Assembly: GCF_014193515.1 (NCBI RefSeq)
Contig: NZ_BLXX01000013.1
Location: 62,001 to 126,000, forward strand
Direction: 5' to 3'
DNA: 64,000 nucleotides
Source of the DNA: Geomonas silvestris
GTDB lineage: Bacteria > Desulfobacterota > Desulfuromonadia > Geobacterales > Geobacteraceae
Part shown: in pieces, positions 54,428 through 62,514 of the stretch
How the letters are laid out: every line of letters starts with the position of its first letter
Numbering within the stretch: position 1 is the stretch's first letter
Notes under the pieces: model-generated
What the model was told of the DNA's origin: nothing
Seen by the model: the letters and a program-made list of their open reading frames with translations, nothing else
Database searches by the model: none
Made by a program: the position numbers and the translations under genes

Positions 54428-54958
54428 CTACGGCTCTTCGGGCTCGGGGCAGTCGCAGGGGACACCCAGGGGTTTTTCCTCGAAGAGGTAGCGGCTGGGG
54501 TGCCAGGCACGCAGCGCCGCTGGCCCGCCGACGGCACCGGAGACGTCCTCGCCCGCTACCAGCCAGAACTTCCTGGTCCAGTCGCGCCAGATCCCGCCCA
54601 ACTCGATCCTGCCCTGGCCGTCGCTTATCCCGCGCGCCAGCACCTGCCCGCCGGGCGGCGTTTCCTCGATGCGCACCAGCGCATACGCAGCGCGCGGCTT
54701 GAGTCCTTTGGCACTGAGGGTGAACCTGCCGCGCGACTCGCGGTAGATGAGCTTCCCGCTGGCCCCTCCCCTGACGATCTGCCAGTTGGCCGGGTCCTTG
54801 GCAAAGAGAAGCAGCTTCTTCTTACCGGTTCCGGTCGCCAGGTTCCCCGCAGCCTCGCCAGGCGCGGCGGCGTTTGCCGCTCCGGTCACCCCCAGCATGA
54901 TGAGGAGCAGCAAAAGACTTCGGAGCGACGGCATCCCGCTGCGATTCAGCTTCTGCAT
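54428..54958 (-). CDS. small exported protein, unknown
   Basis: This 176-residue protein has an N-terminal signal peptide (PSLRSLLLLLIMLGVTGAANA). The mature part has a beta-rich core (GKLIYRESRGRFTLSAKGLK, then YALVRIEE and GRIELGGIWRD) and ends in a CDCPEPEEP tail with two nearby cysteines. The DWTRKFWLVAGEDV segment is well ordered. I recognise no family. It begins 10 nt after the periplasmic rhodanese stop, so the two are very likely cotranslated and may share a compartment. The two cysteines could bind metal or carry sulfur; that is speculation. Confidence 0.7.
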   Translation of the reverse strand: MQKLNRSGMPSLRSLLLLLIMLGVTGAANAAAPGEAAGNLATGTGKKKLLLFAKDPANWQIVRGGASGKLIYRESRGRFTLSAKGLKPRAAYALVRIEETPPGGQVLARGISDGQGRIELGGIWRDWTRKFWLVAGEDVSGAVGGPAALRAWHPSRYLFEEKPLGVPCDCPEPEEP

Positions 54959-54968
54959 GACGGCCCCG

Positions 54969-55844
54969 CTACTGCGCCCGTTTTTCCCAGGCCGCCCAAC
55001 TCCCCTTGTAGTTGCGCGCCTCCGGCAACCCCGAGAGCTGGTGCACGGTCCAGGCGTAAGCGGAACGCACACCACCCAGGCAGTAGTAGGCAACCGGCTT
55101 GTTGGGATCGACGCCGTGCTTCACCAGGAGCTTCTTCAGTTCGGCCGGCGGCAGCGGGTGGCGATCCTTCCCGGTGTGAAAATCCTCCCACGGGATGTGC
55201 ACCGAACCGGGAATGCGCCCCTTGAACCACTCGAAGGTGGAGCGGACGTCCACCAACTGCAGGCCGTTTTTACGCTGCACCTCCTCGGTGGAGACCAGGT
55301 ACTGGGGCTTGGGATCTGCCTGGTAGTGCACCTTGCGCGCCTGCTGCCGCTCGCTCCCCTTCACCAGCGGAAAACTGCTGCCGTTCCAGGCCTGGATCCC
55401 GCCATTCAAAAGCCGGATCGGCCCCTTGTGCCCGAGCCAGGAAAAGAGCCAGGCGTCGTACCCTTCGCTCCCCCAGCTTTTGTCCGCGTCGCCGTAGATG
55501 ACCAGCGGGGTCTTCTCGTCGATCCCCAGCCCGGAGAGCGCCTGGGCGAGCTCCTGCGGCGGGAAGCTGCTGTACTTCACCCCTTTGGCGTCGGTGCGGG
55601 TGTAGCTCTCCCAGTAAAAGGGGATCGCACCCGGGATGTGTCCGGCCTCCCACTCCGCCTTGGGACGGGCATCGAGCACCGTCCACTTGCCGGCATTCCC
55701 CTTCAGGGTAGCGGCGTCGACGAGCCCCAGGTCGGCGGCTGCGCAGGTGAGAGCGGTGATCAGGATAAGCGCGGCGGCTCCTAAAAGCCGGAACGGAGCA
55801 CTACGGACGGAATGGGAAATCAGGCGTGATGCGAGTTTCTGCAC
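54969..55844 (-). CDS. periplasmic tandem-rhodanese sulfurtransferase
   Basis: This 291-residue exported protein has two rhodanese domains. After a signal peptide (residues 1-36, ending TCAAA), the N-terminal domain has WTVLDARPKAEWEAGHIPGA but carries Asp instead of Cys in its active loop (VIYGDADKSWG), as thiosulfate sulfurtransferases do. The C-terminal domain has the catalytic Cys near residue 252 in YYCLGGVRSAYAW. It should move sulfane sulfur, or possibly selenium, in the periplasm. The start is the GTG at 55844, 8 nt after AGGAGA; it overlaps the end of the upstream glycosyltransferase by 25 nt. Confidence 0.92.
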   Translation of the reverse strand: MQKLASRLISHSVRSAPFRLLGAAALILITALTCAAADLGLVDAATLKGNAGKWTVLDARPKAEWEAGHIPGAIPFYWESYTRTDAKGVKYSSFPPQELAQALSGLGIDEKTPLVIYGDADKSWGSEGYDAWLFSWLGHKGPIRLLNGGIQAWNGSSFPLVKGSERQQARKVHYQADPKPQYLVSTEEVQRKNGLQLVDVRSTFEWFKGRIPGSVHIPWEDFHTGKDRHPLPPAELKKLLVKHGVDPNKPVAYYCLGGVRSAYAWTVHQLSGLPEARNYKGSWAAWEKRAQ

Positions 55845-56611
55845 GGCAGTTCTCTCCTGTTGGATAATGTCTCGTTCTTCATTTCAGGTTGCGTTCCGGC
55901 TGCGCGGGGAGCGCCAGGGAGCCCGGAAACAAGCTCCCGGCCGATCACCCAGAGGATGGTGCCCCCCGCCTTCAGCGTCCCGGATAGGGTCCGGCTGATC
56001 TTGGAGACGCCGGCCGCGCGCCGGAAGTAGGGGACCCGCAGTTCCTGGACGCGCAGCCCGGTCTTGAGCGCCCTAACCTGCATCTCCACGGTCCAGCCGA
56101 AGGCCTGATCACTCATCTCGAGGCGCTGGAGCGAGTGCCAGCCGACCACCCGCATCGGCCCCAGGTCGTGGAAGCGGTGCCGCCAGAACAGCCGGATCAG
56201 CCCGGTTGCCAGCCAGTGGCCGAAACGCTGCTGGAAACTGAGCGCCGCGCTTGTTACCGGGATGCGCCATCCTAATACCATGTCCTTATCCCCCGCCGCA
56301 ACCGGAGCGATCAGGTCAGAGAGGCGCGGCACGTCGTCGGAGCCGTCGCCGTCCACGAAAGCGACCAGGTCCGGCGGGTCCTCCTCGAGTGCGGCAAGCC
56401 CCGCCAGACACGCCCTCCCGTACCCCGGGATCGGCTCCCGGATCACCCGTGCACCGAACGTTGCTGCCACCGCTGCCGTCCTGTCACTGGAGCCGTTATC
56501 CACCACCAGGACGCGGGTGATCTCTTTCGGAACCTTGACGAGCACCAGCGGCAGGCTCAACTCCTCGTTGCGCGCCGGGATGATGAGGGCAATGTCGAGA
56601 ACGGCCGGCAT
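55820..56611 (-). CDS. family 2 glycosyltransferase (DPM/DPG synthase-like)
   Basis: This 263-residue GT-A enzyme is like those that make polyprenyl-phosphate sugars. Motifs are ALIIPARNEELSLP, VVDNGSSDRT, the PGYGRACLAGLAAL segment and the metal site AFVDGDGSDD. FHDLGPMRVVGWHSLQ and GWTVEMQVRALK follow, as in undecaprenyl-phosphate glycosyltransferases. Its ATG overlaps the stop of the Fe-S/DedA gene by one base (TGATG), so translation is coupled. It may supply a lipid-linked donor for the membrane glycosyltransferase at 51512-52897. Confidence 0.88.
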   Translation of the reverse strand: MPAVLDIALIIPARNEELSLPLVLVKVPKEITRVLVVDNGSSDRTAAVAATFGARVIREPIPGYGRACLAGLAALEEDPPDLVAFVDGDGSDDVPRLSDLIAPVAAGDKDMVLGWRIPVTSAALSFQQRFGHWLATGLIRLFWRHRFHDLGPMRVVGWHSLQRLEMSDQAFGWTVEMQVRALKTGLRVQELRVPYFRRAAGVSKISRTLSGTLKAGGTILWVIGRELVSGLPGAPRAAGTQPEMKNETLSNRRELPCRNSHHA

Positions 56612-58434
56612 CAGTCGGTCACCGGTTCCGGCTCGCGGCGCGCCTTCACCCTGCGGTAAAGAACCGGGATGAGGGAGACGCCTGCTATGAGGAGGATCCC
56701 CAGGAGCGTAGTGGGCGACACCTTACCGCCGATCAGTCCCAAAAGCGAGCTGGAGAAGACGATGAAGGCGATGCAGGCCGGCAGCATGCAGAAGAAGCTC
56801 ACCACCAGGTAGTGGAGGAAAGGGACCTTGGTGAGCCCAAAGGCGTAGTTCAAGAGGTTGAAGGGGAAGGCGGGGACCAGCCGCGTGAAGGCGACCACCT
56901 TCCAGCCGTGCCGCTCGACCTCACGGTCCAGCCGCTGCCAGCGCAGCCCGGTCAACTTCGCGGCCACCCAGTCGCGCGCGACATAGCGGGCCACCAGGAA
57001 GGCGAGCGAGGCGCCGATGGTCGCACCGCTGATGGCGTACACCACGCCCCACACCGGTCCGAAAAGGACGCCGCCGGCGATGGTGATGGGAAGCCCCGGG
57101 AGGAACAGCACCGGCGCCAGTGCGTAGATGAGTACGTACACGGCGGGAGCCAGCGCACCGTAGGAGCCGATTACCGCACGCAGCTGGTCCTGCTGCAGGT
57201 ACTGGCCCGCCCCCGAAAGTTGCACGGCCGCCACCAGGGCGATCAGGGCCGCCGCCAGGACGAGCGGTTTGCGGCGCTTGGTTGTTTGCACGGCATCCGG
57301 CGATTCCGCATCCCTTTCACGTGTCACGGCAAAACCCTCCTTGGCAAGAAATGTCCTCTTCAAGCGCAGCCGGTTCAGGTAGGTCATGGGCTCCTTGGCA
57401 CCCAGCCGTTTCCCCGCGAGCGCCTTTTCGGGAGTAAAGATGACGTCGACCAGGTGGCTTGTCGGAGTGTGGTTACCGAGCGCCTGGGTGCAGCCGGCAC
57501 AATAGGTGACGATGCGCCTGCCGTCGGCTTCCTTCTTGCGCAGCTCTCCCCAGGACGCAGCGAGCTTGGGATCGAGGAGATTGACCGCGCCCCCCTGGCC
57601 GCAGCAGAGCGTGCGCCGTCCCGAGTGGCGCATCTCCTCGACCTTCACCCCCTGCCGCGCGAGCAGGGTGCGCACCGCCTGGTGCACCGGTGCCTCAAAG
57701 CGGATCACACAGGGGTCGTGGACCGTGACGGTCGCCGCAGCCGGACGGGGCTTCAGATCCGATTCCGCCAGCGCCTCCCATACCGTGCGCACCTTGAGCC
57801 CGCTGCCGAACTTCTGGAACATCGCCTGGCAGTTGGGGCAGGCAACCAGCACCTCCCGCACCCCCAGTTGCACCAGCCACCGGTTCATCTCCGAGAAGCG
57901 GGAATCCACGTAGTCGGCACGCCCCAGGCTGTGCGAGGGTTTCAGGCAGCAGTCAAAGACGATGCCGACGGCAGGATCGCTTTTCTTGAGTTCGTCGAAG
58001 ACCCGCTGCACCCCCGCGGGGCTGGTACCGGAGAGCGAGCACCCCGGGAAGAAGACACTGCGGCATTCGTCCGGGAGCCGGTACAGCGTGAAGCGGCGCG
58101 AGGTACCCAGGCGCTCGTAGTTCAAGAGCGGTTTGTGTTGCGGGTAGTTCCCCTCGCCCCGCTCCACTGCGGCGCGACGCAGTTCCAGGAAGAACCCCTC
58201 GAGGTCCAGCCCTTTCGGGCAGACAGCGGAGCAGAGTCCGCACAGGCTGCACTCGAACCCCTTGGCGAGAGCCTCCGAAGTTGGCGGGGTGCAGGCGCGG
58301 GCGATGGCACCGGGCGTGCCGTGCCTTTTCAGGAAGGCGCACCCTTTGACGCAGGCGCCGCAGTCGTTGCAGCCGGTGAGGATGTCGCCGAGGCGCGCAT
58401 CCAGTGCGCGGCCGGCGTTGGTAGTTGTTGCCAT
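56611..58434 (-). CDS. Fe-S/CCG reductase domain fused to a DedA/TVP38 membrane domain
   Basis: This 607-residue protein joins two parts. Residues 1-375 resemble HdrD/GlpC-type reductase subunits: [4Fe-4S] motifs CNDCGACVKGC (22-32) and CSLCGLCSAVC (62-72), then cysteine-rich CCG segments with FFPGCSLSG, FDCCLKPSH, ACPNCQAMF, TLCCGQGGAVN and YCAGC. Residues about 395-600 form a SNARE-associated/TVP38 (DedA-like) domain with GVLFGPVWGVVYAISGATIG and FTRLVPAFPFNLLNYAFG, about six helices. No stop or frameshift separates them. The soluble part should face the cytoplasm. CCG domains cleave disulfides or polysulfides, and DedA proteins move small anions or lipids, so the fusion hints at redox-coupled transport. 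It heads a five-gene operon. Confidence 0.9.
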   Translation of the reverse strand: MATTTNAGRALDARLGDILTGCNDCGACVKGCAFLKRHGTPGAIARACTPPTSEALAKGFECSLCGLCSAVCPKGLDLEGFFLELRRAAVERGEGNYPQHKPLLNYERLGTSRRFTLYRLPDECRSVFFPGCSLSGTSPAGVQRVFDELKKSDPAVGIVFDCCLKPSHSLGRADYVDSRFSEMNRWLVQLGVREVLVACPNCQAMFQKFGSGLKVRTVWEALAESDLKPRPAAATVTVHDPCVIRFEAPVHQAVRTLLARQGVKVEEMRHSGRRTLCCGQGGAVNLLDPKLAASWGELRKKEADGRRIVTYCAGCTQALGNHTPTSHLVDVIFTPEKALAGKRLGAKEPMTYLNRLRLKRTFLAKEGFAVTRERDAESPDAVQTTKRRKPLVLAAALIALVAAVQLSGAGQYLQQDQLRAVIGSYGALAPAVYVLIYALAPVLFLPGLPITIAGGVLFGPVWGVVYAISGATIGASLAFLVARYVARDWVAAKLTGLRWQRLDREVERHGWKVVAFTRLVPAFPFNLLNYAFGLTKVPFLHYLVVSFFCMLPACIAFIVFSSSLLGLIGGKVSPTTLLGILLIAGVSLIPVLYRRVKARREPEPVTD

Positions 58435-58494
58435 GGTTAATACGTTTCCTTTCCCGATGGATCTAAGTACCTCTTTTACTTGGTTCTTCGGGGA

Positions 58495-58672
58495 ATTCCC
58501 GGAAAGCCGTGCTGGTGGCTCCCCTCTCCCCTTGCGGGAGAGGGATAAGGTGAGGGGGAAGGCGCCATATCATTTGCCGATGGCAGCTTCACCCCCCCCT
58601 GGCCCCCTCCCGTCAAGGGAGGGGGGATGTGGGCCCCTGTAACGTAGAACCTAGAACGCAGAACCTAAAACC
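58495..58672. repeat. REP-like family B composite plus family C heptamers
   Basis: CCCCTCTCCCCTTGCGGGAG, then GGCGCCATATC with partner GATGGCAGCTTC, then CCCCCTCCCGTCAAGGGAGG, and at 58639-58672 an AACGTAGAACCTAGAACGCA array. The block separates the porin from the Fe-S/DedA gene and may split the transcript. Confidence 0.75.
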
Positions 58673-58685
58673 AGCTTCAGCGGTT

Positions 58686-59522
58686 TTACGGTGCCTTGAA
58701 ATACACCGCTGCGGTGTAGGTGGCGCCGGCGGCGGTGTTCTGGCCGTAGAGCGCCGGGACGTAGGCGATCTCGATCCCCCAGCTGGGTGCAACTTTGTAC
58801 CCTACTGCCAGGTCCAGCTTGCCCAGGTCGAAGTTGTTGGTGGCGGTCGGGTTGCCGTTTGCGTCGAGCCTTTTGCCGTTGTTGAGGCTGGTGATCCCGT
58901 CGAGCTTCGCCCGGGTGTAGAACTTGGCACCGAGATCCGCTCCCACCTCAACCAGGTAGCGCAGTTCGTCGGAGGGATCCTGATCGCGCCACCTATAGCC
59001 GAACTCGACGTTGGCGTACCCCGGAAGCACCGGGTAGAGCGACAGGCCGTAGAGGAACCTGAGCTCGACGTCGGTCTGGTCGTTGCCCAGAGGGAGCGGA
59101 TCGTTCTTGCTGTAGGCGCCGGGGATTTTCACCAGGAGCTGGCTCGAGAAAATCCCCTTGTCGGAGTCGAGGATCTTGTAGCGCGCACCCAGGTCGACGT
59201 CGCCAAGGCCGTGCCCCTTGGTCAGCGTCGAGTTGTCCTCGTTTCTCAGCCACTTGTAGGTAAGCGAGTTGATTACCGTAAGCCGGTCGGTGAGACCGTA
59301 CTCCAGGTAATTGGTGATGTTGTTGTCGGAAAAGCGTCCATCGTTGGCCATCTCGTGCCGGCCGCCGAACCGGCTGAACTCCTGGTGCGCGTAATAGTAG
59401 TTGTAGGAGAGTTTTTCGTAGTAGCCGCCTTTGGGGGCGGTCCAGGCTCCCGCCAGGGCGGTCGCCGCGGTTGCGGCGGTGATGAGCAGCGTTACCGACA
59501 AGCGAAACAAAACGTGGTTCAT
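58686..59522 (-). CDS. outer-membrane porin-like protein
   Basis: The 278-residue precursor has a signal peptide (residues 1-24, ending ATALA). The mature protein is rich in aromatic and alternating residues: KLSYNYYYAHQEF, YLEYGLTDRLTVINSLTY, VDLGARYKILD and VEFGYRWRD. These mark a beta-barrel of about 12 strands, resembling transporters annotated as OM channel proteins next to redox genes. The ATG at 59522 follows GGAAGGGACCAGT. It lies 97 nt after the rhodanese lipoprotein and is probably cotranscribed with it. The solute is unknown. Confidence 0.82.
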   Translation of the reverse strand: MNHVLFRLSVTLLITAATAATALAGAWTAPKGGYYEKLSYNYYYAHQEFSRFGGRHEMANDGRFSDNNITNYLEYGLTDRLTVINSLTYKWLRNEDNSTLTKGHGLGDVDLGARYKILDSDKGIFSSQLLVKIPGAYSKNDPLPLGNDQTDVELRFLYGLSLYPVLPGYANVEFGYRWRDQDPSDELRYLVEVGADLGAKFYTRAKLDGITSLNNGKRLDANGNPTATNNFDLGKLDLAVGYKVAPSWGIEIAYVPALYGQNTAAGATYTAAVYFKAP

Positions 59523-59619
59523 ACTGGTCCCTTCCTCAAATGGAAAATAGCAGGGCGCCCCCTGCGTGGCGCCCTGCGGTACATCACAGACGTATCCCGT
59601 TAGCCCGTGCCGTCTCCGG

Positions 59620-61329
59620 CTACAGACCGCCGGTCAGGGAGGGCCGCCCGGAGGGCAACTGGCGCCAGCCGTCGGTGCTCCCCGGGATGAGCGGATCCTT
59701 CAGGTAGCTCGGATCCTCGATATAGGTGGTGCTCCAACCGGACCAGCCGTCGGAGTAGTTGCGGATGTTGCTGTAGCCCATGAGATAGGCGTAGAAGAAG
59801 GCGAGGCTGGAGCGGTAGCCGCCACAGTAGAAGATCGCCTCCTTGTCGAGCTTGGTCGGATCCACGGTCGAGGTGATCCCCAGCGAACTCCAGAGCGCCT
59901 TCACCTCCTCGTAGCTGCGCAGGGTGCCGTCGGCGTCGCGGTAGATGTGCGAGCTGTCGTCGGCGTTAGAGGCCCAGACCGCGTTCGGGATGCGCCCCTT
60001 GTTCACCAGGTAGCCGTAGCCGCTTAAGAGCCCCGCGTACTCGCCACCGGAGCGCACGTCGACCAACTGGGTCGTGCCGGTGGAGGCGTAGTTCGCCTCG
60101 ACATAGGGGGTGCTCGCGATGAAGGACGGATCGATGCTGCCCGTGTAGCTGGTCGGCACCGGGAGGTTAACGGCGGTCTCGACCGGGTAGCCGGCGGCTT
60201 TCCACTGGGTCATGTCGCCGTTCATGAAACGGACGTCGGTTACCCCCGCGTACTTCAGGATCCACCAGAGCCGGGCGGCGAAGATGCTGCTGTCCGAGTA
60301 GACCACCACGGTGGTGCTGCGCTGGTGCTCCCCGGCTTGTGGTAGTCGATGAGCGCCTTGACCCAGGCCGGGTAGACCGCCGTCGCGTAGTTGGGCGCTT
60401 TCTCCATCGGGTACGAGGTGTTGCCGGCCCAGTCCCAGATCGAGGCGTCGTAGTTGGAGCAGCGGGTGTACCCCATCAGGCGCAAAAGGAAGTAGGCATA
60501 CCCGGAACGGATACCTGCGGTGCAGTGTGCGGTGACTTCCTTGTCCGGCGTGATGCCGTGGGACTCCAGGAGGCTCTTCAGCGCCGTGTAACTGAGCGTG
60601 GTCTTGTCGGAGTTGTAGAACCAGCCGTAGGGGATGTTCACCGCCTTGGGGATATGCCCGCCGCGGGTCTCGCCGTAGAGCTGCCACCCCAGGTACTCCT
60701 CGTCGGTACGGGTATCGATGACGGCAAAGTCGTTATCAAAGAGCCTGGTGGCGATGTGGGCCGAGTCGGTCTTGGCGGCGGCGTTCAGCTGCGGCGTGAA
60801 GGTGGCGGCCGGCAGGGTTACCGCGGTCGTCTGCATGCTGCGGTTCTCGGCGCTCCACTTGCCCCAGCCGCCGTTCAGGATATGGACATCCCGGCACCCC
60901 AGGTATTCCAGCATCCAGAAGACCCGTCCGGCGGATCCCCACGATGCGGTGGTGTCGTCATAGACGACGATCTTCTTGTCCCGGTCGATGCCGGCAGCAC
61001 CTAACATGCCAGCCACGACGGTGGTGTCTTTGAGGCCGCTCCCCTTGGTCCAGAAGGCACTGTGCTGAAGTTGATGGCGCCCGGGATGTGCCCCGCGCCA
61101 TACGCCGCTGCCGAACGGGTATCGATAATCACCAGCCCCTTCCCCAGGCTTTGTGCAGCGACTCCCCGGTGACCAACAGTCCTGCATTGGGAAACTCGGT
61201 AGATGCCGCTACCAGACGCACGTCCTGTGACTGTCCCGTCTTGTCGGTAACGGTACTGCCGCATCCGGCCAGTACTGCCACACTCACAGCAAGCACCAGC
61301 ATCACACATCGAAACATTACACCTCTCAT
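59620..61329 (-). pseudogene. multi-rhodanese lipoprotein, interrupted by three frameshifts
   Basis: Read through, this is a lipoprotein of about 570 residues. It starts at the ATG at 61329 (AGAGGAG upstream) with a signal peptide ending VLAGC. Rhodanese modules follow: VIIDTRSAAAYGAGHIPGA; an inactive loop VVYDDTTASWG; VIDTRTDEEY with the active Cys in AHCTAGIRSGYAYF; an inactive VVYSDSS loop; and LVDVRSGGEY with the active Cys in FYCGGYRSSLAFF. The frame breaks at about 61135-61146, 61053-61068 and 60327-60335. Each is restored by adding one base; the first and third lie in or beside runs of four G/C. The protein sequence on each side is otherwise conserved. Either the gene is recently dead or the assembly has base errors here. 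Confidence 0.8.
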
Positions 61330-61551
61330 TGAACCGCTCCTCTCACTCAGAAAATTCCCGCAGGGATGATGCTTGTGCCATCCGCAGATACAGAACCGGC
61401 GGAAGGCCGCGGCAATTTAACAAATCTTGTCAGAGGAAGTCCAATGGATTAAATCGACATTTACGATGCATTCCATTTACAATTTCAATACCAATTATCA
61501 AAGAGCTGGTGCTGCACAGGTTGTCCCGGACCCAAATGGCACCACGAGACG

Positions 61552-61617
61552 AAAAAAGGCCAGATCCAACCGCTGCATCGGTGGGATCTGGCCTCCAGTT
61601 TTCTGGTCAGCCTTTTG
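61552..61617 (-). promoter_or_regulatory. structured leader element with terminator, copy C
   Basis: On the minus strand it reads AAAAGGCTGACCAG-(4)-CTGGAGGCC, then a 10-bp terminator stem GGCCAGATCC/GGATCTGGCC with a 16-nt loop, and seven T residues. The first 14 bases match copy A. The tetraloop is AAAA. It lies about 220 nt before the rhodanese-lipoprotein start, inside a leader of about 320 nt. Compared with copy A the terminator stem sequence differs but still pairs. Confidence 0.7.
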
Positions 61618-61655
61618 GGTGTGGGGACAACAACTCTACCTAATCGATAGGCTAG

Positions 61656-61685
61656 CTTATATCAGAACTCTGTCGAACAGGTCAA
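61656..61685 (-). promoter_or_regulatory. sigma70-like promoter of the rhodanese-lipoprotein leader
   Basis: On the minus strand TTGACC (61685-61680) is 18 bp from TATAAG (61661-61656). Transcription would begin near 61649 and run into copy C of the leader element. Confidence 0.5.
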
Positions 61686-61703
61686 GACAAATCTTTCTGC
61701 CAG

Positions 61704-62495
61704 TCACCCGGTAAGCCGGCCGGCCTGAGATAGCTCTTTCATCAGTTGGTTACTGAACCAGGTGAAGGCGGTATCGTAGTGGATGTCGTGCGCACCGTCG
61801 AAGATCTCGAAGAAGAAGTGCTCTGCTCCACGCGCTTCCAGCTCCTGCGCCAGTTTCCAGCTGTGGTGGTAAGAGACTACGTCGTCATGGCGGCCATGGT
61901 GCACTGACAGGTTCACCTGGGCCAGGTCCTCAAGGTAGTGAAGCGGTGAGCGCTCACGGTACCGGTCGCTCAATTCCCCGGAGCCACCCGGGACTTCGCC
62001 GCAGCAGGCCGCCACGTGCCCGGCGTACTCCGGGTTCTCCGCGTGCCAGGCGGCGAGGTCGGTAATCGGCACCCAGGCGCTCACCCCTCTCCAGGATTTC
62101 GGGCTGGCGGCAGCGGTCAAGAGGGCCATCTGCCCGCCGCCGCTACCGCCCAGGAGAAAGCGGGCGTCATCCCGCACCGCAGAGCGCCCGGTCACCAGTT
62201 CGACGGCGTCGTAGATATCGCGGACGGCGACAGGAGAGCCGGCGGCCTCCTGGGCCCGCGGATTGGAGCTCAGGTTCGGGCCGCGGAACTCGGGAAGCAA
62301 CAGAGCCCAGCCGCGTTCCCGGCAGCGCGGCAGCATCCCTTCCACTTGGTTAAAACGGTCGTAGCTCCAGGTATGCAGCCCCACCACGAGAGGGACCGGA
62401 TCCGGACCGCCCGGATGGAACCACAGCGCCGGTTCCGGTGAGCCGTCCACCGACGATGGGATATGGATCTCTTCCATTGCCGCACCTGCTGTCAT
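61704..62495 (-). CDS. alpha/beta hydrolase (prolyl-oligopeptidase-like)
   Basis: This 263-residue cytoplasmic serine hydrolase has the nucleophile in LLGGSGGGQMAL near residue 133, the acid in HHGRHDDVVSYHHS and the His in DGAHDIHYDT. Fold markers HTWSYDRFNQ and LLLPEFRGPN precede it. Length and order match S9-type esterases or peptidases. I start at the ATG at 62495, after AGGAGTGTACG, 19 nt downstream of the NifH-like gene stop; an internal ATG and the longer frame to 62534 are less well supported. It is the last gene of the small operon at the window's right edge. Confidence 0.87.
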   Translation of the reverse strand: MTAGAAMEEIHIPSSVDGSPEPALWFHPGGPDPVPLVVGLHTWSYDRFNQVEGMLPRCRERGWALLLPEFRGPNLSSNPRAQEAAGSPVAVRDIYDAVELVTGRSAVRDDARFLLGGSGGGQMALLTAAASPKSWRGVSAWVPITDLAAWHAENPEYAGHVAACCGEVPGGSGELSDRYRERSPLHYLEDLAQVNLSVHHGRHDDVVSYHHSWKLAQELEARGAEHFFFEIFDGAHDIHYDTAFTWFSNQLMKELSQAGRLTG

Positions 62496-62514
62496 CGTAC
62501 ACTCCTGCCTGTTC

